DNA of 64,000 nucleotides. Origin: Sphingobium sp. 15-1. GTDB lineage: Bacteria > Pseudomonadota > Alphaproteobacteria > Sphingomonadales > Sphingomonadaceae. The notes under the pieces were generated by a model, which was not told where the DNA came from, did no database searches, and worked only from the letters and a program-made list of their open reading frames with translations. The DNA lies in the NCBI RefSeq assembly GCF_013375535.1, contig NZ_JABXJG010000001.1, forward strand, positions 62,001 through 126,000, in the 5' to 3' direction. The translations under genes and the position numbers were made by a program. Below are positions 8,676 to 16,972 of this stretch, in pieces (position 1 is the stretch's first letter; every line of letters starts with the position of its first letter).

Positions 8676-8690
8676 CGCGAACGACTCGCA
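8676..8690 (-). promoter_or_regulatory. candidate Fur box at PepSY operon promoter
   Basis: On the minus strand TGCGAGTCGTTCGCG matches the tonB-upstream site TGCGATTGATTCGCA at 11 of 15 positions. It lies 2 nt before the PepSY start codon, inside an AATTGCGA..TTCGC context typical of alphaproteobacterial Fur sites. Being so close to the ATG, it would overlap the leader or the transcription start. Confidence 0.4.
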
Positions 8691-8765
8691 ATTGCAAATC
8701 TTGGTAGCCCGCGAAAATTGTATCAAAATGTACGACAGGCGTGTCGCAGTGACACTCTCCCATAT

Positions 8766-8850
8766 CGTCACCCTGGGCTTGACCCGGGATTCCGCTTCTT
8801 GAAGCTGTGACAAAGGAAAAGCGCGGCCCCGGATCCAGCCCAGGGTGACG
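8766..8850. repeat. palindromic intergenic repeat CGTCACCCTGGGCTTGACCC type
   Basis: CGTCACCCTGGGCTTGACCCG on the left is mirrored by CCGGATCCAGCCCAGGGTGACG on the right. It occupies the divergent gap between the PepSY operon and the MlaA gene (8674-9016). Such elements are widespread in alphaproteobacterial genomes; only one copy is in this window. The rest of the gap shows no gene. Confidence 0.65.
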
Positions 8851-9016
8851 AAGCGGACGTCTATTTCACCTTTCGCCTTATTGTCGACAACCAGGTGAGG
8901 GTGGCCGGCGGCGTCATGCTATTGACGGGTCGCGCTATCCCAACTAGCCGCCTGTGAAATGGGGGTGACATGAAATCGTCATCGGTTCCGATGGCTTACC
9001 CGCAAAGGACGACACT

Positions 9017-9985
9017 ATGCTGACGCCAGCCGTTGCCGCTGGAATGCTGATGATGGGTGTGCAGGCGGAGGCGGCGGGTACGCCGCAACCTGTCGCGCCT
9101 GTCGCCGCGGCGCAGGCGGCCGATCCGGCCCCCGGCCCGCAGGCCGCGCCGGAAAGCGAACCGCAGGTGCTGGTCGTGCCGCCGCCGCCGGTGATGCCGA
9201 ACCTGCCGGGCGCCAGCGCCGAGCCTGCCCTTCCGCCAGCGCGGCCGGGCGACATCGTCGTCACCGGGCGCACGCGTCCGCCGCCGGGCGATCCGCTGGA
9301 GCGGCTCAACGAGAAGAGCTTCCAGACGGTGCAGGCGGTCGACAAGGCCGTGGTGGAGCCGGTCGCCAAGGCCTATAACAAGGGCCTGCCCAAGCCGGCG
9401 CGCAAGGGGCTGCGCAATTTCTTCTCCAACCTGCAGGAGCCGGTGGTGTTCCTGGCCTATATGCTGGAGTTGAAACCCGGCAAGGCGATGGAGACGGTGG
9501 GACGCTTCACTATCAACACGACGCTGGGCGTGGCGGGGCTGTTCGACGTGGCGAAGCGCAAGCCGTTCTTCCTGCCCTATCGGTCCAATGGCCTCGCCAA
9601 TGTGCTGGGCTATTATGGGGTGGGGCCGGGGCCGTATATGTATCTGCCGATCGTCGGGCCGACGACGTTGCGCGACATCATCGGGGATACGGTGGACAAG
9701 ATGATCGTGCCCTTCGCCGTGGGCAAGCCGTTCAACGAGCCCAAATATGTCATCCCCGCGACGATCCTGAACCAGTTGGGCGAGCGGGCCGCGTTCGACG
9801 AGACGATCCAGAATATCCGGCAGCAGGACAATCCCTATGCCGCCTATCGCGAACTCTATCTGAACCAGCGTAAGGCGGAGATCGAGGCACTGCACGGGCG
9901 CGCGCCGGAGGAACCGGTGACGCCGGTGTACGGGCCGGGGCTGGGTAAGGTGCCGGTGGTCGTTGGGGATGATGAACAGCCATAA
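9017..9985 (+). CDS. mlaA: MlaA (VacJ) family phospholipid-transport protein
   Basis: 322 residues. MlaA pulls mislocalised phospholipids from the outer leaflet of the outer membrane. The MlaA core runs from about residue 95 (DPLERLNEKSFQ) and shows the family segments NFFSNLQEPVV, INTTLGVAGLFDVA, YGVGPGPYMYLPIVGPTTLRD and the long C-terminal helix. An unusually long Pro/Ala-rich linker (about 20-90) with DIVVTGR precedes it. The protein has no cysteine at all, so the lipobox typical of MlaA lipoproteins is absent; it is exported by an ordinary hydrophobic leader instead. It appears monocistronic, without mlaBCDEF nearby. Confidence 0.88.
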   Translation: MLTPAVAAGMLMMGVQAEAAGTPQPVAPVAAAQAADPAPGPQAAPESEPQVLVVPPPPVMPNLPGASAEPALPPARPGDIVVTGRTRPPPGDPLERLNEKSFQTVQAVDKAVVEPVAKAYNKGLPKPARKGLRNFFSNLQEPVVFLAYMLELKPGKAMETVGRFTINTTLGVAGLFDVAKRKPFFLPYRSNGLANVLGYYGVGPGPYMYLPIVGPTTLRDIIGDTVDKMIVPFAVGKPFNEPKYVIPATILNQLGERAAFDETIQNIRQQDNPYAAYRELYLNQRKAEIEALHGRAPEEPVTPVYGPGLGKVPVVVGDDEQP

Positions 9986-9998
9986 GCTGGTTTAGGAT

Positions 9999-10132
9999 GT
10001 GTGGGGATTCAGTTCAGGGTGGAGCGAAAATGGTGGATTTCGAGAACCGGCGCGCAGCGTACTCAAAGTACGTGAGCACTGGAAGCGCAGAAAGCCGCCA
10101 TTTGCAGCCCGCCATGGGCTGAATCCCCACAC
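9999..10132. repeat. 134-nt element with perfect 14-bp terminal inverted repeats
   Basis: GTGTGGGGATTCAG (9999-10012) and CTGAATCCCCACAC (10119-10132) are exact inverted repeats. The interior contains a small hairpin (CGTACT CAA AGTACG). No protein is encoded. The layout resembles a miniature inverted-repeat element. It lies between the MlaA gene and a second repeat (10138-10241). Confidence 0.65.
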
Positions 10133-10137
10133 ACCCC

Positions 10138-10241
10138 AGAGCGCGCTGCGTTAAATCGGACGCAGGCCGCGCGCTCTAAGCTTTTGTTGTCGCATCGTTT
10201 TAAGCGCAAAACCGATTCCCACTTTTGCGCACGATGCTCTA
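10138..10241. repeat. 104-nt interspersed repeat, copy 1
   Basis: This 104-nt sequence recurs in reverse orientation at 60132-60235 with a single visible mismatch (CCGATTCCC versus CCGGTTCCC). It contains internal inverted repeats (GCGCGCTGCGTT...CGCAGGCCGCGCGC and the pair around GCGCAAAA/TTTTGCGC). It is non-coding and part of the 9986-10358 gap, which holds only repeats. Confidence 0.85.
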
Positions 10242-10243
10242 AG

Positions 10244-10336
10244 TCGTCGTTCCCGCGAAGGCGGGAACCCATCTCCTGACCATGCCCCTTGGGGCTGCTA
10301 ATGGGAGATGGATCCCCGCTTTCGCGGGGATGACGG
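10244..10336. repeat. REP-like palindrome downstream of NAD-GDH gene
   Basis: CGTTCCCGCGAAGGCGGGAACCC and GGATCCCCGCTTTCGCGGGGATGACG are two strong hairpins separated by CATCTCC...GGAGATG arms that also pair. It ends 22 nt beyond the glutamate dehydrogenase stop and may act as its terminator. Confidence 0.7.
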
Positions 10337-10358
10337 CGTAGTTGGGGGGAGCGGAGGT

Positions 10359-13300
10359 CTACCGCCCCAGCAACCCCCGCGCTTGCCCCGCAATCTCCGC
10401 CAGCATTGCGACATTGGGGATGGCGGCGGCCTTGGCGCGGTGGACCAGGGCGCGGAATTGCTGGATGCGGGCGCCCTTTTCCTTCAGCCATTCCTCGACA
10501 TGATGGCTGATATCCTTGCCTTTGCCCAGGGCGAGGAAGTCGAGCCGCACCTGCTGCATGTCGCGCGCCACGCCGGAGATCAGCAGCCGCTCCCATGGGT
10601 CGGAGGGCGCCATGCGGGCGGCGGTGGACTGCACCCAGTCGATGCCCACCGCCTCGCCCAGATGGGTGAAGGCGCGGGTCAGGGCGACCTCATCCACCGA
10701 CAGCCGCCCGGCCAGCGCGGCGATGCCGACCGCGCCGTCCAGCTTGAACAGGCCGGCGGTGCGGCGGGCGAGATCCTGCGGCGCGCCGAGCGACAGCAGG
10801 CGATCCGTCGCTGCCGTGACGCGGCGCAGCGCTTCGCTGGTGAGCAGATCGTCCACCTGCTTCGCCAGCTTGCCCACGCCCTTGGCCAGAGCGGCATGGC
10901 CCGCCTCCGGCAGCGTGCCGGGGGGCAGGCTGCGGAGGACGTCCGCGATCTGCGCGCGCATGCCATTGGCGATGTCCCCGAACAGCGCGAGGCGGGCGGC
11001 TTCGGACATGTCCGCCGCGTCGATGTCGTCCCATAGCTGCCGGATGTCGTACAGCCGCTCCGCGATCAGGAAGGCGCTGGCGAGGTCGGCCAGCGAACAG
11101 CCCTCCTCCTCCGCCAGTTCGAACGGGTGGATGAGGCCGAGGCGGTTGACGATGCGGTTCGCGACCTTGGTGGCGATGATTTCCTTCTTCAGCGCATGGG
11201 CCGCGATGGCGTCGGCTTCCTTCTTCTGCATCGCGGGCGGGAAGGCATGCGCGAGTTCGCCGCCCATGCTGGCGTCGGTGGCCAGGTCGCCATGCTCGAT
11301 CGCATCCTGCAAGGCCAGCTTGGCGGTCGACAGCAGCACCGCCAGTTCGGGACGGGTGAGGCCAAGTCCATCCTGGCCGCGCCGCAGCAACTGGTCGTTG
11401 GCGGCAAGGCCCTCTACCTGGCGATCCAGCCTGCCCGACTCCTCGAAGGTTTCGATCAGCCGCACATAGCTGGCAAGGTCCGCCGCGCCGCCCGCCTCCG
11501 CAATGGAGAGGCCCAGCGCCTGAAGCCGGTTGTCCTCCAGCACGATGTCGGCCACCGCGTCGGTCATGCTGACCAGCAGCTTGTTGCGGTCGTCGAAGGG
11601 CAGACGGCCTTCCGCCATTTCCTTGTTCAGCGCGATCTTGATGTTGACCTCATTGTCGGAGCAGTCGACGCCCGCGCTATTGTCGATGAAGTCGGTGTTG
11701 ATCCGCCCGCCGCGCAGGGAGAAGGCGATGCGAGCGGCCTGAGTGGTGCCCAGGTTCGCACCTTCGCCCACCACCTTGACGCGCAACTGCTCGGCATTGA
11801 CGCGCAGGCGGTCGTTGGCCGGGTCAGCGACGTCGCCATGGCTCTGCGCGGCGGCCTTCACATAGGTGCCGATGCCGCCGAACCAGAGCAGGTCGTTGGG
11901 GCTTTTCAGGATCGCGGCGATGAGCGCGGTCGGCTCCATCTCCGTGTCGGTGACGCCCAATATGGCCTGCACTTCCGGGGTCAGCGATATGCTTTTCAGA
12001 CTGCGCGAAAAGACGCCGCCGCCCTTGGAGATCAGCTTCTTGTCATAATCCTCCCAGCTGGAGCGGGGGAGCTGGAACAGGCGGTTGCGTTCCTCCCACG
12101 ACCTGGCCGGATCGGGATCGGGATCGAGGAAGATATGGCGGTGGTCGAAGGCGGCGACCAGCTTGATCGCCTTGCTGAGCAGCATGCCGTTGCCGAACAC
12201 GTCGCCCGACATGTCGCCGCAGCCGACGACGCGCACTGGCTCGCTCTGCACATCGATGCCCATTTCCGCGAAATGGCGCTTCACGCTGATCCACGCGCCT
12301 TTGGCGGTGATGCCCATCGCCTTATGGTCATAGCCGTTGGAGCCGCCGCTGGCGAAGGCGTCGCCCAGCCAGAAATCCCGCTCCAATGCGATGGCGTTGG
12401 CCACATCGGAGAAGGTCGCCGTGCCCTTGTCGGCGGCAACGACGAAATAGGGATCGTCGCCATCATGGATGACGATCTGCGCGGGGTGCCTGACCTTGCC
12501 CTTGACGATATTGTCGGTGACCGACAGCAGCGAACGGATGAAGATGCGGTAGCTTTCCGTACCCTCCGCGAACCAGGCGTCGCGGTCGGCCTGCGGGCTG
12601 GGGAGCTGCTTGGGATAGAAGCCGCCCTTGGCCCCCGTTGGCACGATGACGGCGTTCTTCACCCGCTGCGCCTTCATGAGACCCAATATTTCGGTGCGGA
12701 AATCGTCGCGCCGGTCGGACCAGCGCAGGCCGCCGCGGGCGACTGGCCCGGCGCGCAGGTGGATGCCCTCGACGCGGGGGCTGTAGACCCAGATTTCGCG
12801 CCACGGCAGCGGCGCGGGCAGGCCCGGAATCTGCGCGCTGTCGAGCTTGAAGGCCAGTGCCTCCTGCGCCGCCGGGGCGTAGAAATTGGTGCGCAGCGTC
12901 GCGGTGATGACGGCGCGCAGCAGGCGCAGCACGCGATCCTCGTCGATCGCGATGACCTGTTCCAACCCCTCGTCAATGGCGGTCTGCGCTGCCTGGGCGC
13001 GGGCGGCGCCATCCTTGGCCTGCGGATCGTGCAGCGCCTCGAACAGTTCGATGAGCTGCCGGGCGATGCCCTGTTCGCGCCGCAGCGTCTCGGCAAAGGT
13101 CGCCATGCCATAGGCCATGCCGGTCTGGCGCAGATAGCGGAACAAGGCGCGCAGCAGCACGACCGACCGCTGGTCGAGGCCCGCCGTGACGATCAGCTCG
13201 TTGAACCGGTCATTCTCCGCCACGCCCTCGGTCACCTGGGCGATGGCTTCGGTGACGATGTCGGCGCGGGCGATCACGGCGTCGGCATCGCCGCCCGCGG

Positions 13301-15014
13301 GCAGCTCCAGCACGAAACGCTGGACATGGCCGAGCGCGCCGCCCTCCACCGCCGTCATCATCTCGTCGATCACGCGGAAACCGAAATTCTCGAAGGCAGG
13401 GACGACTTCGGACAGGGCGATGGCGTCATGGCTGTAGAGCTTTAGCCGCAGCCGCTGAGACGTATCCTCCGCATTGCGGTAGATGCGGATCGATTTGTCG
13501 CCGGGTCCGGACAGACCATGGAGCAGGCGGATGTCGATCGCCGCCTCCGCCGGGCCGGCGCCGTTGCGATAGCCCATCGGAAAGCCGGGCGCATAGCGTT
13601 GCGCGAGCGTCGCGGCGCGGCCCGCCTCCTCGCTGTCGGCCAGCGCTTCCTCCACGGCGGGCAGCCAGCCCCGCACCATCTGCTTCAATTGGCGGTCGAG
13701 CGGTTGTTCGTCCGGCTCCACCCCGCCGTCGCGCAGGTCGAGCGTGATGCGCAGCAGGGCGAGGCCGCTTTCCTCCAACGCGATCGACCAACTCAGCACC
13801 GGGCCGTTGCAGGCCTGGCTCAACATGTCCTGCACCGCCACGCGCCGCGCAGTGGTCAGCTCCTCGCGCGGCAGCCAGGCGAAGGCGTAGAGATGGCGGG
13901 CGAGCGCGCTGGTGCCCAGCACCAGCTTCGGGCGCGGCCGGTCGGTCAACGACATGAAGGTCAGCACCAGCCGTTCCAGCGTCTCGCGGTCGAAGCCGAT
14001 GAGGATGTCATGCGGCAAAGCGGTCAGCGCATGGGCTAGCACCTTGCCCGCATGGCCGTGCGGATCGAAATTGAACTTGTCCATCAGCGCCGACAGGGCG
14101 GAGCGCAGCAGCGGCACCTTGTCCGGCGTCGTCGCCAGCCCCGCGCTGGTCCACATGCCCGCGTGGATGGAAAGGGCGGTGACCTGCTTCCCTTCCCGCA
14201 CCGGCACGATGATCAGGTCGAGCAGCACCGGGCGATGAACGCGGGAAAGGCGGTTGGACTTGATGATGAGGGGCGTGCGCTTGCCTTCCTCGAACCAGGT
14301 GAAGGCGGCTTCGATCGTGGCGGGCGCCAGCAGCGGCTGGTCGCGCAGGCCGCAGACGCCGATACGCAGATCCGCCTTGCCGTCGCGGCCGCGCCGTTCA
14401 TGGCCGATCTGGGTGAAATGGCGGGCGAGGAACCAGCGGAGCAGCGCCGCGCCTTCCTCATCGGGCACGGCATCGGCGTCGGCGGCCATCGCCTCGCGCA
14501 TTTTCGGCCAGTCGGTGACGGCGGCGCGGACATCGGCCAGCGTCTCTTCCAACGCCTTCTCTAGCGCGCGGCGGGCCTTGGCGTCGGCCCGGTCCGCCTC
14601 GATATAGATCATCGATTCCCGGCGGGCGCCGGGGGTGTCATCCTCCAATATCGCCTTTAAATGGCCGTTGCCGTCCCGCTCCACCGACAGGACGGGATGC
14701 AGCAAACGGTGGATGATGATGTCGGCGGCAGCCAGAGCGTTGGCGATGGAATCGACCAGAAAGGGCATGTCGTCATTGACGATGGCGATCCGCATGAAGC
14801 GGCCGGTCGCCCCTTCGCCCAGTGTCTCCATGGCGATGGCCACAAGGCCGGGGCGGCGGGTGGCGGCGGTGCGGGCGATGAAGCCGGCCGCGTCCAGCAC
14901 GGCGTCGTGATCGAAGCCCTCGCTTTCGCCGGGGAGCGCGCCGCGCGCCAGCGCCATTTCCAGGGCGTCCCGGATGCTGTGGTCAACCTGCCTCGATTCA
15001 GCCAATGCCGTCAT
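10359..15014 (-). CDS. NAD-specific glutamate dehydrogenase, large (L180-type)
   Basis: 1551-residue oxidative-deamination enzyme (L-glutamate + NAD+ to 2-oxoglutarate + NH4+ + NADH), close to the about 1600-residue size of the family (GdhZ/GdhB in other bacteria). The long N-terminal regulatory part has FLVDSIANALAAADI near residue 75. The catalytic part (about 700-1150) has the substrate-binding Lys in VPTGAKGGFYPKQLP, WSDRRDDFRTEI, VVGCGDMSGDVFGNGML and WFGGIGTYVKA (NAD-binding region). The C-terminal region closes with GVARDMQQVRLDFL. The ATG at 15014 has AGAGG upstream. It stands alone; no operon partner is evident. It should supply carbon from glutamate and balance nitrogen. Confidence 0.96.
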   Translation of the reverse strand: MTALAESRQVDHSIRDALEMALARGALPGESEGFDHDAVLDAAGFIARTAATRRPGLVAIAMETLGEGATGRFMRIAIVNDDMPFLVDSIANALAAADIIIHRLLHPVLSVERDGNGHLKAILEDDTPGARRESMIYIEADRADAKARRALEKALEETLADVRAAVTDWPKMREAMAADADAVPDEEGAALLRWFLARHFTQIGHERRGRDGKADLRIGVCGLRDQPLLAPATIEAAFTWFEEGKRTPLIIKSNRLSRVHRPVLLDLIIVPVREGKQVTALSIHAGMWTSAGLATTPDKVPLLRSALSALMDKFNFDPHGHAGKVLAHALTALPHDILIGFDRETLERLVLTFMSLTDRPRPKLVLGTSALARHLYAFAWLPREELTTARRVAVQDMLSQACNGPVLSWSIALEESGLALLRITLDLRDGGVEPDEQPLDRQLKQMVRGWLPAVEEALADSEEAGRAATLAQRYAPGFPMGYRNGAGPAEAAIDIRLLHGLSGPGDKSIRIYRNAEDTSQRLRLKLYSHDAIALSEVVPAFENFGFRVIDEMMTAVEGGALGHVQRFVLELPAGGDADAVIARADIVTEAIAQVTEGVAENDRFNELIVTAGLDQRSVVLLRALFRYLRQTGMAYGMATFAETLRREQGIARQLIELFEALHDPQAKDGAARAQAAQTAIDEGLEQVIAIDEDRVLRLLRAVITATLRTNFYAPAAQEALAFKLDSAQIPGLPAPLPWREIWVYSPRVEGIHLRAGPVARGGLRWSDRRDDFRTEILGLMKAQRVKNAVIVPTGAKGGFYPKQLPSPQADRDAWFAEGTESYRIFIRSLLSVTDNIVKGKVRHPAQIVIHDGDDPYFVVAADKGTATFSDVANAIALERDFWLGDAFASGGSNGYDHKAMGITAKGAWISVKRHFAEMGIDVQSEPVRVVGCGDMSGDVFGNGMLLSKAIKLVAAFDHRHIFLDPDPDPARSWEERNRLFQLPRSSWEDYDKKLISKGGGVFSRSLKSISLTPEVQAILGVTDTEMEPTALIAAILKSPNDLLWFGGIGTYVKAAAQSHGDVADPANDRLRVNAEQLRVKVVGEGANLGTTQAARIAFSLRGGRINTDFIDNSAGVDCSDNEVNIKIALNKEMAEGRLPFDDRNKLLVSMTDAVADIVLEDNRLQALGLSIAEAGGAADLASYVRLIETFEESGRLDRQVEGLAANDQLLRRGQDGLGLTRPELAVLLSTAKLALQDAIEHGDLATDASMGGELAHAFPPAMQKKEADAIAAHALKKEIIATKVANRIVNRLGLIHPFELAEEEGCSLADLASAFLIAERLYDIRQLWDDIDAADMSEAARLALFGDIANGMRAQIADVLRSLPPGTLPEAGHAALAKGVGKLAKQVDDLLTSEALRRVTAATDRLLSLGAPQDLARRTAGLFKLDGAVGIAALAGRLSVDEVALTRAFTHLGEAVGIDWVQSTAARMAPSDPWERLLISGVARDMQQVRLDFLALGKGKDISHHVEEWLKEKGARIQQFRALVHRAKAAAIPNVAMLAEIAGQARGLLGR

Positions 15015-15336
15015 GCGCTTGCCTCTTGCCCGCGGGATTGGTTCCCGCTTCTTGTGAACGGAGAAGACGCCGGAGAACCGCCACGCGACTTCTCAAACCG
15101 ATGCCGTCCACTATGCGCCACTGCGTCGTGAGGCTCAACCCAAGACAAGAAATAAAGTTACTCGATATTGAAATAATATGATGCAGCGCAACATGGGGGA
15201 CGAACGCCCCGAAGGATAAGCCAGGGAATCGGACCATGATCCCGTTCTGTCAATCCGACGCGGCGGTTTCTGCCGATAAAAGGGGTCCGAGCCGCGATAA
15301 GGTCGCGATTAAGGATGTGCTCCGATTAAATCGCCA

Positions 15337-15427
15337 CGTGCTGCTGCGCAGGCAGGAGCCCAGTTCGACCGGTGGGACTGGGCTCTCACGAGCTCCCTGT
15401 CTGGTTCGAGTGCCTGCGCAGGAGCAT
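15337..15427. repeat. palindromic intergenic repeat, family A (copy 3)
   Basis: TGCTGCGCAGGCAGGAGCCCAGTTC ... GACTGGGCTC ... TGCCTGCGCAGGAGCA is related to 5323-5405 and 7354-7419, here with a longer centre. The rest of the 15015-15442 gap holds the presumed glutamate dehydrogenase promoter and no recognisable gene. Confidence 0.65.
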
Positions 15428-15442
15428 GTGGCGCCTCAACTC

Positions 15443-16714
15443 CTAATTCGCCGCGGCGACGATCGCCCGTTGGCTGAGGTCCGATCCTTCCGGCAGGGCG
15501 CCGACGATGGCGAGCGACCCGTCCTTCTCGCGCCGGGCGATGACGACCGCCAGCCCATCGCCGTCGGTCGCGACGGTGAAGGGATCGATCGCGGCGGCAG
15601 CCTTCATGGCGGCGCGGGCGGTCTGCTGGCGATCCGGCTTGGCCGGGCCGTCGCCACGGCGTTGGGCGCGCTCGTCGCGGACCAGGGCCTTGAGGCCGCC
15701 TTCATATTGAGCGAGATAGTCGCCAAAGCTGCCCAAGGCGATGCCGTTGGCGCGGGCATGGTCCAGCGCGGTCGCATATTCGGTGATGCGCGTCTTGTCG
15801 TAGCTGGAGCCGAAGACCAGCTTCACCACGGCGGTCATTGGCGCGCGCGCCTGAACCTTCAGCCCGCTATTGTCCAGCAGCTCGGCATATTCCTCCGGCC
15901 GGGCGATGGTGACGAGGGCGAAGTCGTAGCTGAGGCCGATGGCGCGGTAGAGCGCGGCATGGCTGCGCGCTTCGCTGGTGCGGGCCTGCTCCGCGCTGTC
16001 GCGGGCGAGGGCGAGCCAGTCGGCCAGCGGAGCATCTTCGTCGGGGCTTTCCATGCCGCTGAGGTCGAGCGTGTCGAAATCCTCGGCGGCCGGGCCATCG
16101 GCCCAGATCGGCGCGACCGGCGGCGCGGCGGGGGTGGAAAGCAGGGCAGCCTCCACCTCCCGGTCGATTTCCGCGGTGACGGCCTGGCTGGCCGCTTCCT
16201 TCCAGTTGATGACACCGAAGACGAAATCGATCGTCTCATCGTCGGAAGAGAAGGGCATCAATATGCCGCGATAGAGGATTTCCGCGCCGCGCTGGTTGAC
16301 GAAGCCCGCCTCGAAGCCGATGGGCGCGGCATTGGCGATGATCTGGAGATAATGGTCGGTCAGCCGCGACAGCAGCGATCGCGTGGGCACGTCGTTGATA
16401 TATTGGATCGGCCCTTCAATCTCGCACTCCTCGCGCAGCGCGGTGCCAAGATAGACGATCGCGGGATTTTCCAGCCCTGTGCTGAAGTCGAGCAGGACGC
16501 TGTAAGGACCGAAATCCTCCAGATCCTCCGGCGCGAGGTCTTCGATTGAGGGCAGGCTGCGCTCGCCCAGCAGCGACGCCCAATAATTATAGGCGCGCAC
16601 CTGCATCCGGCGTTCGTCGGAACCGACGAGGGGCGGCGTTTCGATCGCCGCGTCGTCGGCAGGACCGAAATCATCCTCGTCATCCGGGATTTCATGCCCC
16701 CGCAGAGTGTCCAT
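15443..16714 (-). CDS. PAS-like domain protein of unknown function
   Basis: 423 residues, soluble, acidic N-terminus. The segment at about residues 35-170 (RAYNYWASLLGERSLPSIEDLAPEDL, PYSVLLDFS, followed by FEAGFVNQRGAEILYRGILMPF) fits the alphaproteobacterial PAS-type sensor fold. The remainder is helical with repeated Ala/Glu/Arg content (EQARTSEARSHAALYRAIGLSYDFA). No output domain (kinase, GGDEF, HTH) is visible. The ATG at 16714 with AAGGA seven bases upstream is preferred over the adjacent TTG. It is monocistronic. Function unknown; a small-molecule sensor is inference from the fold only. Confidence 0.7.
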   Translation of the reverse strand: MDTLRGHEIPDDEDDFGPADDAAIETPPLVGSDERRMQVRAYNYWASLLGERSLPSIEDLAPEDLEDFGPYSVLLDFSTGLENPAIVYLGTALREECEIEGPIQYINDVPTRSLLSRLTDHYLQIIANAAPIGFEAGFVNQRGAEILYRGILMPFSSDDETIDFVFGVINWKEAASQAVTAEIDREVEAALLSTPAAPPVAPIWADGPAAEDFDTLDLSGMESPDEDAPLADWLALARDSAEQARTSEARSHAALYRAIGLSYDFALVTIARPEEYAELLDNSGLKVQARAPMTAVVKLVFGSSYDKTRITEYATALDHARANGIALGSFGDYLAQYEGGLKALVRDERAQRRGDGPAKPDRQQTARAAMKAAAAIDPFTVATDGDGLAVVIARREKDGSLAIVGALPEGSDLSQRAIVAAAN

Positions 16715-16896
16715 CAATCGGTCCTTAGCCCAGGTAAAAGCTTTTCCTCGAGACTCGACAGTGCCACGGGATGGTAAACATGGTGTAAAGGCGGGGCGAA
16801 ATGATGGTCCGATGCGGTTTGATGGCGGATGGCGCGGATGAATCGCATTTGCCCGCTTGTCCTCCAGCCAAAGCGCTGTTATCTGCCCGCCCCAAC

Positions 16897-16972
16897 GCCG
16901 CTTTAGCTCAGTCGGTAGAGCATCGCATTCGTAATGCGAGGGTCACGTGTTCGAGTCACGTAAGCGGCACCA
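16897..16972 (+). tRNA. tRNA-Thr (anticodon CGU)
   Basis: 76-nt cloverleaf. Acceptor stem GCCGCTT/AAGCGGC, D-arm GCTC-AGTCGGTA-GAGC, anticodon stem TCGCA/TGCGA with loop TTCGTAA (anticodon CGT, codon ACG, Thr), variable GGGTC, T-arm ACGTG-TTCGAGT-CACGT, discriminator A and an encoded CCA end. Confidence 0.96.

Noticed and set aside
11127..13445. 772-codon plus-strand frame inside the glutamate dehydrogenase gene
   Set aside because: Antisense shadow of a gene with intact catalytic motifs; no family resemblance.
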